A DNA stretch of 64,000 nt from Eucalyptus grandis (taxonomy: Eukaryota; Streptophyta; Magnoliopsida; Myrtales; Myrtaceae). A program made the position numbers and the translations under genes. This document shows positions 9,871 to 20,522 of the stretch, piece after piece. The notes beneath the pieces were generated by a model. That model had not been told where the DNA came from. It saw only the letters and a program-made list of their open reading frames with translations, and ran no database searches. The DNA is taken from NCBI RefSeq assembly GCF_016545825.1, contig NC_052614.1, forward strand, positions 44,705,212 to 44,769,211. Reading direction: 5' to 3'. Positions within the stretch are counted from its first letter, which is position 1. Each line of letters begins with the position of its first letter.

Positions 9871-11874
9871 TAGGGTTACCAAGTTGCCCTGCTACAGGTA
9901 AGTATCATTCTTCTCAAAATCAAATGGAAAACAAATGGAAAATCCGTATCGCAAGAAAGAACCTTTAGCGCTTTCCTAGAAATAAGCACGAAAAAGGAAA
10001 ATTGAGGAAACAAATTTTCTACAGAGTTTTTGGATATCTTCTTTACCTCAACATTGTCTTCCCATTTGGTGGGTTATTCATTTTGAGTCAAAATTCCCTA
10101 TATAGATTGATCTACTCAAGTGATCTTAGCAAAATGAAATAGAGATGTTAATCATGCCAAACAAGGAGTATTTAGAATGAAGAAATGCAACCCATTCCCA
10201 AACACGTCCTATAAACATGTCGAGATTTGAGCGGGAAGAGAAAACCTATGTCGTTTAAGGATGAGGGATTCATTCGCTAAGTGATATATGGATCAAAATG
10301 AAAAGAAGCATTTCTTTCCTTTATCCTATACATTACAAGTGACCATAGTTGGCCCCTTTGAGCTTGTTAATGTGGAGAATTTTCTACAAAATACCCCCGT
10401 CAAGAACTACCCCACAAGGAACAAATTTGGAGGTCGTGGGCTAACATTATGTTGTGAAAAGATGAAAAAGACTTCTTTACTCTCACTTATATCAATCTTC
10501 TTGCGATATCTTTTAGGTGAACTCATATGGTAGTTCAAAATATCCCAAAATGAAGAAGAGCATTCGATTCTCTATATCAAACACTTATGTCCCTCGCAAA
10601 GCCAATTTCAGCTTATTAAATTATTTCTTGAAACCAAGTTGTTGGTCGTCTCCTCACACTGGAGCAAAACAAATGATTTACCAATAGTGCTGATTGAAGA
10701 CAATGATCTCGAAAGTCCATACTACTCACGCAAAGAAGGATCATGATAATCTTTGAATGGCAAAGCCCAGAAAATGATGAAAAACTAGGGAGCATGAAAT
10801 GGTGGTATGCCTAGTAAGAACAAGGCTAATGCCTATAAAAAAAGGTCATGTAAAGAAAAAATCTTTAGGGAAAGAAAAATTGTCAAAGGAAAAAATGCTT
10901 ACATTGAAAAAATTGTTGCAAAATGCAAGTGCCATTAGAGAAAGGAGCAAAGTTTGCATGTCGAAATTATTAACTCTTGGACTCTTGAGATTAGTGAAAT
11001 GCCAAAGAATCGAAGAATCTTGGAAAGAAGTTGGTAATGATGTTCAAATGGTCACCAACTCTTGAACCTTTCAATACACTTTTGGAGCCTATTGAGCCTC
11101 TCACTTTTTAACCCAATAACAAGCCGACATCACATCTCTTAATCAAGTCTCTTCAGATTGGGATAGTTTAGATTGACGTGTGAGTGGCCCATTGAAAAGC
11201 TATCCCTTGAAGAAGTGGGGACAAGGTTGTCTTATCTCATTTTAAGGTTTCTTGACTTGTAAACCTGATGGAGAGTATGATTGGTGATAATTTCATTTCT
11301 TAGCTGCTCATGCTTGTCCATTGTTGAAGCCATGACCAAGCCTACATTATGGCCCTTTTAAAAGACCTTTCAAATTGGTCAATGTGTACTTGTGAATGAT
11401 TCTTAGATCCTTCGACATTGGAAGTGCGAAGTATATTGAGTAATCAGATTACTTCCCACATGAATGGATGGGATTAAATAGCCCCTATTGAGAGCATGCA
11501 ATAAGCCCTTTCTAACTAAGGAGTTCTTGTTTGTCATATTAAACAAAAACCTTTTCATGAGTTGAGTTCATATGGATGACTTTTCTTCAAAAGGAATTTA
11601 AGGATTGATGATACCTTTCAAGCAAGATAGCAATTTCAAGATATTGAATGATATCAAATGTTTACCAAATGCATGAAATCAACTTCATTTGCTCTTGCAA
11701 TCTATGCTTTCTCACTGCTGCACTTCATTGATATTACCTTTCGTGACATGTGTTAAACGACATTGATCTTGCTTGGTATGCCTTCGCTGCGAGAGCATTT
11801 GTTGTAATACTTTATGTTGAATGTGTAGTGCCCATTTTAGAATATTCTCGAATGACAAGTTTCCCTAGTGAAAT

Positions 11875-12275
11875 CATGCTTTTCAAGGTTTGCGAGTCTA
11901 TCATTAAACCATGCTTTTCAAAGTTCGTGGGTCTATTCTTAAACCAGGCTTTTCAAAGTTCATGGGTCTATTATTAGACCATGCTTTTCGAGGTTCATGG
12001 ATCTATTCTTAAACCATGCATTTCCAAAATTCATGAATTTATCCTTAAACGACGCTTTTTAAAGTTCATGGATCTATGCTTAAATCAAGTTTTTCAAGGT
12101 TTGTGGATCTATCCTTAAATCTACTTTTTAAGGTTCGCAGGTCTATCATCAAACCACACTTTTTAAGGTTTGTGAGTCTATCATTAAACCTGCTTTCATG
12201 AACAATTGCGCTTTTCAAAAGGCTTGTGGATCTATTCTTGAATCATCTCGTGGGTCTATTCTTGAATCATACATT
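11875..12275. repeat. 35-bp tandem repeat array, roughly ten degenerate units
   Basis: Successive units follow the pattern CATGCTTTTCAAGGTT, then a variable 5-6 bases, then GTCTAT.CTTAAAC. The first five units keep a 35-36 bp period; later ones drift and include deletions. It sits about 200 bp upstream of the LTR at 12471. Confidence 0.75.
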
Positions 12276-12470
12276 TTCCTATCCAATCAAAACCCATTTG
12301 TATATGGCGAGACTTTCCCATCTCGGTTGATGACCATCTTGACGATGTAAGGCCATCATTCCACATCCCATCCTTGTCTATAGCCTACTAACCATTGAAT
12401 TCGGCCAACAAAATTTAGGTCTCTCTTGTCTATGAAAGGAATCTTTTTGAGCTCCCATTCGATGGGCAAC

Positions 12471-13165
12471 TGTTGATGCCTAAATTTTACCATTTTATCT
12501 AGGGTTTAATCATGTAGAAAATTAGAGATGAATTTTTATACCCTAGCCAAAAAATAATTTTCACTAAATTGCATCGTGTATTAGCATTAGGAATATTTGC
12601 ATCACTAATGGTAAGTTTTAAATTTTTCCAAAAAAATTTGTCATAAAAAAGAAAAGAAAAGAAAAAGAGAATAAGAAAAAATATTATCTTCACTGAAAAT
12701 TGTAATCCAAAAAGAGGAAAATGAAAAAGGAAATCCAATAGGGCCAGGCTAGGCTCGGCTTGCCCAGCCCTCCTTTTCCTTCTTCTCCTCTTCATTCTCC
12801 TTTTTCTCTTTTCGCGTGGGCTAGCCCACCTCTATTCTTCCTTCTTTCTTCTTTTCACGTGGACTAGCCCGTCTTCTTTCCTATCGGCCCAGCCCGCGTG
12901 GGGGTCTCCTTCCTTCCTCACGCCCTCATGCTGGTTTTGCTTTGGCTGGAAAGGAAACGTACAAATCAGAAGGCAGAGGATTGCGAAGACAAACGACAAC
13001 GTGATCCCACGGTCGGGGATCAAGCCAGCCGCGACAGGCTGGTGATGGCAGAAGCCATACACGAATGTCACTGGCTCAGCTTAAAAAGAAGAGAGCAAAA
13101 TATTTTGCAATTCAGTTCTCTATTGGTGAGGGCTCAAGAGAGAGGGTAAGCAAGAGAGAGCGACC

Positions 13166-13207
<42 letters not shown>

Positions 13208-15317
13208 GGGGGAGAGCGAGGAGAGCAAGCTCGAGAGAGTTGTTGATTGTCACTGGAGGTCTGTTCGTCTGCCACTCTTCGCCGCTGCCCTCCCCTCGAA
13301 CCAGGTAGGCTTTTTCAATGGAGTGTCCCTTGTTTTTCGGGAGGCGTCGTGCCAACTAGTTCGCACAAGTTTGGGTCCGAGCCGATCCTCCCTAAAAGCT
13401 GCTAGCTGTTCTAGTATGCGTTGTAAGGGATTAGATTTGTGCTTGTTTCCATATCAAGTTGAAATGCCCCTTCAATTGTGCATACCAACTGCTAGTGAAA
13501 ATGCCTAAATGAGATCTAGGTTCTATGAGCTTGTTGTAGCCAAAACTAGTTGTTCCTTGTTCATATCTATTTTGAATGTGCTTATTCTGTCTCTGAGCTA
13601 ATCATGAGTGTCGTTTGCGCGTGTCTTGTCGGTATGTACCCATATCTATGCCTCGAAATGAGTCATAGCCAATGCATGCTAGGTGTTTGATAAAATGCTT
13701 GAGTGAATGTCTGAAGTCCATGATTATCGGATTGATGTTCAGGAGTTTAGTTTGATGATCGTTTGCTTTTGTATTGTTGAACTACGTCCACTGTGTATAT
13801 ATATATATTCTTGTGATCCCATGGCACGTCCACCATCTTTTTGAGCTACTGGAGGAAGGACCTCCGCTGGAACTACCTTCCCTCGCCGAGGAGCCCCCCA
13901 TGGTTTAAGACCGTTTGAGTCAGCATCTCTCTATTTCAATGTGCTTTGTTCGTTTGTTTGCCAAGATCGTTGCTATTAAATGTGTGGGTTCGGTGAGATT
14001 TAAGTTTTTTTTTTTTTTTTCTGATCGTCAGAAGACCAGCAATAGGCCGGCGGCGGTTGGTGGTGCAGTCCGGTGGTCGGTCGGGGTTCCAAGAGTTTGG
14101 CCATCTATAATATAGAACGATGGCCGGAGTTCTGGTTTTTGTGCGATAGAGTTGTTGCTTCAGCCAAGGGTCTGCAGGTGAGGAAAGCTTCGGAGAAGGA
14201 GTCGCAAGGTTGAAGAAGATTGTGCAGGGAAAAAGACAAAATAGAAAAAGAAAGAAAAATAGAAAAGTCATTAAAAAACTGAAAATAATTTGAAAATTTT
14301 ATTTCCCTTCTTTTTACTCAGACCGGGTCAAATCCGGGTTTCGATTGGGTCAACGGACTGGACAGGGGTTTACCCAGTCCAAACCCGTTTCCCGAATATG
14401 ATAATATTAAATATTAAAAAATTTCAAAATTCAAAAAGTTTAAAAAAAAATGAAAAGATGAAAAATAAAAAAATTACGGAAAATTCAGAAGTATTAAAAA
14501 ATAAGAAAAATTAAAAAATTTAGAAAATCTCAAAATTTGGAAAATGTTTAAAAACTTTAGTAATAATTAGAAAAACAATTAAAAAATTCAAAAAGATTAC
14601 AAAATCTAGAATTTTCCAGGAAAATTCGAAAATTAATTTTTTTCCAAAAATCCAAAAAAATCTAAAAGAAAAATTAAAAAACCTTGAAAAAGGTTAAAAT
14701 TAATCTTTTGGGTTTTTTTTTTCCCGAAAAGTGGAAGTTTTTTCAATTTAGAATTATGCTCAAGTTGGCCATGTCTTTAGGGTTCTACCTTAAGGCCTCA
14801 ATTGTTCTTAATGATAAATGCCCTTGATTACGCAATATTGATACATTGATTCTAGCTCCCTTATATTCTAGTTAGGGCAAGCATTTATCTTTTCCTAGTA
14901 TTAAGTCTTTGATATCCCATGAAATGGACTTAATGCTTTACCTTAATGATTGTGTACTTGTATGATCACTTTGCATGTTAGTAGATTGGTCTAAAATTAA
15001 TCCACACTGCTTGACAAAAATCTTTTTAAAAAATGAATAAGATTAGATATCGAAAGAGCAATAATTGGTTAATTAGTATAATCAAATCACTGACTCTAGA
15101 TCATTTGGTTACATAGGAAGTGAAATACATTCCCATGCCTCACTTGATTTCTAACCGACCCCAATAAGCTAGTGGTGACTCATTCTTTAGAAAATTTTCA
15201 TATCCTCAATTTAAACACCTAAAATTGGGAGAGCCTGTGCCTGATTATGAGCTGTAGGCTTGTTCTTTAGATAATAGTCATAAACCTATTCCCTTTCCCG
15301 AAGCATTGGTTGTGACA
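12471..15317 (+). mobile_element. Long (~2.85 kb) Ty3/gypsy-type 3' LTR
   Basis: It starts TGTTGATGCC and ends GTTGTGACA. The right end is sharp because the following base (15318) resumes sequence found uninterrupted at 35672 and 43590. Its 3' part (about 15030-15200) matches the LTR at 38685-40528 in content and order (pattern 'gaaagagca..a..ggttaa..agtataatcaa' then 'tagtggtgactc'). It contains a (GA)n tract (13171-13203) and an A/T-rich tract of simple words (14400-14730). Short open frames here are low-complexity artefacts. Confidence 0.65.
13171..13203. repeat. (GA)n microsatellite
   Basis: An uninterrupted GA run inside the LTR. Purine-rich leader sequence is common in the transcribed part of such LTRs. 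Confidence 0.9.
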
Positions 15318-17490
15318 CACTTGTGCGGAAGCTTACTTAAATTCAATTCTGAAGAGATAATACGAGGGATTATAATAACAAAAAGAGAGTAGTGAGCTGA
15401 TTACTTACTTGTAACTTTAATCAGTGATTCTTTCTCTGTTTTTGCGCCTTTTGACAGTGACAAACCAGGTATAAGATTTTTAACTTTACACTATTCATTG
15501 GATCAATTCTCAAGGAGTGTAAACTCTGGTGAGAGTATGCAAAGAATTCACCCTTAACACATTTATAGATAAAAGTCACCACATGAGATTAAACGATTGC
15601 AATTCAAGTAATCTAGGCATCGATCCCTCTCTCCAGTTGCCATTTCCAGTAATTATCATTGTCTTTTGAGTTCCACATCACAGAAATTCCAAGAATCCCT
15701 CTGTGCTCCCAATACCACTACATATATATTGCGTTGACCCATACACCAAATGATGCCCGCATAAAAAATTAATAGGATACGACAATGCATGGACATAAAT
15801 CTAAAATGACCTTACATCATTTTTTTTCTTGAATTTGTGTTTTATAAAGCAGGTGAAGTTGGGGAAAATTATCCAAAGTCCTAAATCCGTTACATTTTTG
15901 CCAATTTATTCTTGAATCTTTTAATTCTACCAATTAAGTTCATTTAGCCATTTTTAGCTATAAATCACTAATGTTAATGCCGGATGTGGCATGGCTAGTT
16001 GACATGGACAATTTTCATAATTTTTGTATATATATTTTTTCTTTTTTTTTTTTTTTTTTTTTTTTCTCTTCTTTTCCTATTTTTATCAAGGTTGCTAGGC
16101 AACCCTTGTTGGTCATGGGCAAGGGCCATGGATTAGCGCTTGGTGTTGCAAGGGCTATAACCCTCACCGCGGCCTTACCCCATAGCCTTTGCGATATTTG
16201 GGTGAGAGCCATGACCCTCACATGCGATCGGCAAGGGCTTCATGGCCCTTGCCAGTCCCTTGCCTAGTGGCCGGCAAAGGTTGGCCACGACCCTCGTTGG
16301 ACATGGTAGGGAAAAAAAAAAAAAAAAGGAAGAGAAATAAAGAAAAATACAAAATAAAAAAAAATTCTAAGAAATTGACCACATTAGCATTGACCGTCCT
16401 ACGTAAAATTAATGGCATCCATGTCAACGGCTTTGGGTTAATATTGACTGGATTGACTCAATTTGCAAAGTGTCAAAAAGTTCAAGATTCAATTGATAAA
16501 TTATCAAAAGATTTATGACTCAATTGGTAAATTGTCAAAAGATCTAGAACTCAATTGACAATACTACACTAGTTTTATGACTTTTTGAACAATTTTCCAT
16601 GTAAAATTAGAACTTAGCTTATTGCGGCAACAAAGCTTAATCAGCAAGTGAAGATGGTATTGCTGGCATTGGATGAAGCACTTATTGGAAATGAAGGCAT
16701 GCAGCGTAGGAAAGGCTGTGTTGGAAAAGATGGATCTGATGTTGCTTAGGAATGCTAAGAATCCACAGCTCGCAAAGAGGATGTCAAGAGGGAGGAGAGA
16801 TGGGAGAGAATAGAGTTGACAGTCGCAAAGTATAACTAACTTCAGGTACAAAATCTAAGTTTTCTTGCTCTTGCCTAGATTGGTCTTTGGTCAGGATCAT
16901 TCATTAGTTTGGCAGTGTAAGTGATTTGGTCATTTATTTTAATTTATGAGTACCATCTTGATGATAAACAAATATCACAATTTCCTCTCGTTATTATCTT
17001 TCCAGAAGTTTAATATATTCGACACAAGTTGATTGTTCATATGAAATTTGTGATTAACCATCGTAGAACTTATAAGATTAATATATTGTCTAATAATTTT
17101 CATTTTAAGAGCTAATTAATAAGATGCAAGTTGATCTTTTATTCGTAGTCTGCATACAAACCATACATGTAGATGCTAGGTAAGATAAAAGAGATTTTCC
17201 TCGTACTTTTCATTTTAAAAGCCAATTGTATAACTGAGAAGTCAGCATTTGTGGTGACCCTCCTGAAGTGAGATCCTTGAGGTGGTTAACAAATTGCCAA
17301 GTGAGCACGGATGATCCCTCTTCCAAGGTAGCACTTACACTTGGCTCGAGTTCTCCCAAATCCTATAAGTTGTGACTTGATTTGACTTTGGAAGCACGGG
17401 TTTGACATGCATGCACCGATGGCGGTTATCATCGTGGCCGCAGAGAGAGGACTTGGCCAACCAAGTCCTAAACCGATGGCGGTTATCATC
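15318..17490. repeat. Old duplicated flank block of the DUF4220-DUF594 family
   Basis: This block is collinear with 35672-37480 and with 43590-45930, the upstream flanks of the two complete genes in the tandem duplication. Matches run from 'ggaagcttacttaaattcaa' at its left end to 'acaaattgccaagtgagcac' near 17290. It contains its own copy of the TIR element (15862-16598). No gene is left in it. The likely partner gene to its left was displaced by the gypsy element and lost. Confidence 0.75.
15862..16598. mobile_element. Non-autonomous TIR element, copy 1 of 3 syntenic copies
   Basis: The left end reads GGGGAAAATTATCCAAAGTC and the right end (reverse complement) GGAAAATTGTTCAAAAAGTC. The interior is GC-richer with inverted short words (ggcaagggcc, gaccctcgttgg). 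The same element sits at the same relative place in both units of the later tandem duplication. I could not find a clean target-site duplication. It is non-coding. Confidence 0.65.
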
Positions 17491-17491
17491 C
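17410..17491. repeat. Short direct repeat
   Basis: The 19-base word ACCGATGGCGGTTATCATC occurs twice about 60 bases apart (around 17412 and 17472). The copies at 45830 onward lack the second one. Confidence 0.6.
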
Positions 17492-18491
17492 CTCTGATTT
17501 TTCTTTGTCAACGCTTAAGAAGATGCTGCCACTTTATTGTTCTGTCCTGATCAATGACTTGTGTACAGAATTTATGCATTGTTTGTAGCTAGTCAGAGCC
17601 CGTCATCCAGCTTCTTCTCTTTTTCATTCTTATTACTGATCTTAGAGTTGAGTATAGATTTGAGTTAATTTAATCTCATCAATAGATGAATAATATTAGA
17701 AGTGGAAATAGAGGTTATCGAGCAGTGCTAGCCATTCTTACCTATTGCCACAATATTAGAGAAACAAGTCGAAGTTTTGGATTCATCTTGTAAGTTTCCA
17801 GAGTTTCTACATTCCTTAAGTTTTGTGTAGCGATATTTAGTTAGCACTCAACTGCAATCCTTCTAGCGGACATGTAGAAGTAACAATCGTGACAATTGAA
17901 GCTCTGCCATTTTGTTTCTAGGCAGGCATGAAGGATCTAAACACGGCCGCCTTAATTCCACTTTTCAGCTTGACTTGTAGTGGATAGATGATCTCAGCTT
18001 GGTAAATGCCAGTGTTTTTGATTGCATTGGAGAAAAAGGAAAAGACATGATGAAATACATTCTCAGTCACGTTCTCTTTTAGAAACAACATAAACTGATT
18101 GCAAGATCCGACGACATAGGGTTTTCACGTCAACCTGTTAGGGGTTGATGTACTGAAACACTACAGTGTGGATTTTTGCTTCTCAGCTGATTTAATAAGG
18201 TCATTTCAAGTGCAATAATTGTAAAATTTTGTGAGATTAATACTAACTATTCAATCCAAAGCATTTAATGCTTAGATATTCTAATATTCCACCTCAAACA
18301 TAGGCTAGACTCTTGCCAAATACCAAAGCATGGGTGGAAAAAATAAAATTTCCGATACAAATAAAAGTAAAAGAAGATTGGAATTGAAGATCTTTTATTT
18401 TTATATCATATGACAAGGCCAACTGTGTTTTAATATTTATATATTATAATATAAATAAATAACCCAACTACGTGTTAGGAGGCCGCGGCAT
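17491..18491. other. 3' flank of gene 1
   Basis: Non-coding. From about 18050 it is related to 48990-49640 and to 63361-64000 (for example 'agaaacaacataaactga' at 18082 and 63383). That sequence is therefore a marker for the 3' side of this gene subfamily. Confidence 0.6.
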
Positions 18492-20522
18492 TTATGGGTT
18501 GTCAAATATATTAGTATCTCTCTTCCCCAGAAAAACCCTCCGGATGAAACTAGAATGACCTTTTCCCGAGGGGGTGGCTGAGGCCAAGGCCGTGGTGTTG
18601 GCGGTATCTTCAGAAAGCTCGTCAATGCTCGAATGGTACTTGTTGGTCTTGTGAGCCAAGAGGAGCCACACATGAGTGATGAGCTCACCTCCTCTTCTCA
18701 GTAGATAGTCATGGTGATACACTTGGCAGTTGTATGCTCCATAACACAGCATCTCCACCCAAATGCTGCTAATCCGCTCCCACTTGTTGTCCATCGTCCT
18801 CAGGTCGACCACAAGCTTCTGCACCTCCGACAGCATGTGCCAGTCACGAGTGATCCTTGTCTCCTTACTTGGTTTGACCGGGGGTGGCACCTCTCCATCT
18901 GGCGACGACAGTGTGCTAATTGCTTCTTTATAGTCTCGGTATCTAAAGAAAGGCCTCAGAGTGCAAAGAGCGTACTCCAGCGTGATGTCAGCAGTGTTGA
19001 GGGACAACATATAAGGATGCTGAGCCAGGAGGTATATCATGTAGTTTGATAGGAGTTTGCTTCCTCTACAAGCAGCGGAGTTCTCGCTCTCCAATGTGTG
19101 GAGGAATTCCGTCGCAATGTGCCAGATAATGATGCTCCTATCAAATGTCATCTCAATGCTACTGCTCAGTCCTTGTTTCTCCAGGATGTTGTGAGTCTCA
19201 AGCGTCCACTCACCTCTTTCTTTGAAGGGCCGGTGGTGTCTTTTCTTCTCTAGCTCCGCTATCTTTTGAACTACCAGCACCTTGAGGCACGAGGGGATGG
19301 CCTGGCGGGAGCAAAACGGATGCCTCCTGAAGATCTTCCTTTTGTCAAAACAATCAAGTACCGTGGCAATGGGCTTCGGACATTCTTTGTTTAAGAGGTT
19401 GGGGTCTAACAAATTGAACTGCCCCATCGACCTCGACCATCTTTTCTGCTTCATGCACCAATGGGCCAGACAAGGGAGGAGCCTTCGGACAAGCGACACC
19501 TTAAGGGCCATACTCATCTTCACCACTGCCCAATCCGAAAAAGGCAGTACCATGATTTGGTAAAGCTCAAATGATGCGACTGCAAACAGTGTTGCGTAGG
19601 TATAGGTGACATACATATCGATCAAGAAGGCATCCTTGAAGATGATGGCGAATAGACACAAGGCAGACACCAAGCAGAAGAAGCCACAGAAGTGGACCAC
19701 CAGGCCGACTTTGGTGTACAGAATGGGCGCTTTAGTGTAGAGCACATCGAACATGAAGTTTAGCTCAATCTCGGTCATGGTGAAAGCACGAATGGCAGGG
19801 TAATCATCGATGGACATCCAGTCGCGGGATATGAACAGAGGGTGGTAGAGCCTGGTCACGAGGTGGGGCTTCAGACATTCGAACCGAAAGTAGGCCTTCA
19901 AGATGTCCTTTGCAGAGGCAAACTTGTCGTCCTCGGGGAACTCATCGAACTTTCTCTGAATCTCGGTTTCTTCATTGATGTCCTCAGCGGTTACGCTCCA
20001 GTTCTCATCATACACAGACTGGAGAGCCCGGACCCACTCGACCGACTTCCCAATTCCAACCATGAACAAGAGGAAGTACAACAGCCATGAGACGGGGGAC
20101 AAGCCGCGCCCACATCGAATGAGAATCCAAAGCACTAAGATAGCCGTAACCCCGATGTTGAGCATCTGTCTCAATCCTAGCCGGTTATCTTCCACCGCAT
20201 AGGCCGTCATGCCGTCTGCGTAACCGAGTTGCATCAGAAGCAATGGGGCCAATAGACCGTCCAACACCACGTCATAACCTGGATTCTCAGGATCGTCAAT
20301 GCGGACCACAGTAAGCTTGCCCAGCGCCAATGTTGCATAGTAAGAAAGGAGCAAGTATGTGGCCCATATGACGAATCTAGCTAAATTCGATGTCAAATAT
20401 TTCCGACGGCTGCCTAATATTGCGAGAACAATCTCACAGGCAAAGCTTAAGGTGAACAACAACTGAATCCCCCATGCCCCCCACAGGCCTTTAAACAGCA
20501 GCAACACGGTGTTCAAACTCAT
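18492..20522 (-). CDS. DUF4220-DUF594 membrane protein, gene 1 (676 aa, intact)
   Basis: One intronless ORF from ATG to stop, of the usual length for plant DUF4220 plus DUF594 proteins. Their biochemical role is not established and I assign none. Hydrophobic segments lie at about residues 19-37, 48-68, 87-100 (short, LLAPLLLMQLG, possibly re-entrant), 119-136, 145-165, 271-296 and 299-326, so the N-terminal half is a multi-pass membrane domain. Family-like motifs are WGIQ (17-20), AYAVEDNRL (107-115), FMFDVLYTK (256-264), DRSIIIWHIATE (461-472), SNYMIYLLA (492-500) and GGELITHVWLLLAHKT (611-626), the last being the DUF594 signature. It begins right at the WGIQ region, without the N-terminal extension possible in the two other copies, and ends in a longer tail (627-676) than they do. 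It is the most divergent of the three. Confidence 0.93.
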   Translation of the reverse strand: MSLNTVLLLFKGLWGAWGIQLLFTLSFACEIVLAILGSRRKYLTSNLARFVIWATYLLLSYYATLALGKLTVVRIDDPENPGYDVVLDGLLAPLLLMQLGYADGMTAYAVEDNRLGLRQMLNIGVTAILVLWILIRCGRGLSPVSWLLYFLLFMVGIGKSVEWVRALQSVYDENWSVTAEDINEETEIQRKFDEFPEDDKFASAKDILKAYFRFECLKPHLVTRLYHPLFISRDWMSIDDYPAIRAFTMTEIELNFMFDVLYTKAPILYTKVGLVVHFCGFFCLVSALCLFAIIFKDAFLIDMYVTYTYATLFAVASFELYQIMVLPFSDWAVVKMSMALKVSLVRRLLPCLAHWCMKQKRWSRSMGQFNLLDPNLLNKECPKPIATVLDCFDKRKIFRRHPFCSRQAIPSCLKVLVVQKIAELEKKRHHRPFKERGEWTLETHNILEKQGLSSSIEMTFDRSIIIWHIATEFLHTLESENSAACRGSKLLSNYMIYLLAQHPYMLSLNTADITLEYALCTLRPFFRYRDYKEAISTLSSPDGEVPPPVKPSKETRITRDWHMLSEVQKLVVDLRTMDNKWERISSIWVEMLCYGAYNCQVYHHDYLLRRGGELITHVWLLLAHKTNKYHSSIDELSEDTANTTALASATPSGKGHSSFIRRVFLGKRDTNIFDNP

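Larger units (their letters stand above)
9111..12470 (+). mobile_element. Probable internal remnant of a Ty3/gypsy-like element
   Basis: The interval lies immediately 5' of a long LTR (12471-15317) and ends in 'gatgggcaac', resembling the polypurine-tract region of such elements. No protease, RT or integrase motif is readable. It holds two degenerate tandem repeats (9480-9870 and 11875-12275), a feature known from the long non-coding tracts of Tat-type gypsy elements. There is no 5' LTR in the window; the left boundary near 8860-9110 is uncertain. Confidence 0.45.

Noticed and set aside
11875..12275. CRISPR-like spaced repeat
   Set aside because: The units are contiguous and degenerate, with no unique spacers, and the DNA is from a plant nucleus. 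It is an ordinary tandem repeat.
12832..13508. Open frames up to 147 codons around the (GA)n tract
   Set aside because: They run through the microsatellite (Arg-Glu repeats on one strand, Ser-Leu on the other) inside an LTR.
14290..14730. Lys/Asn-rich open frames
   Set aside because: They are A/T-rich simple sequence ('aaaatt', 'aaaaa') inside an LTR, with no codon structure.
18711..20202. Plus-strand open frames of 75-112 codons opposite gene 1
   Set aside because: They are antisense shadows of the DUF4220-DUF594 coding sequence. The same kind of shadows occur opposite genes 2 and 3.
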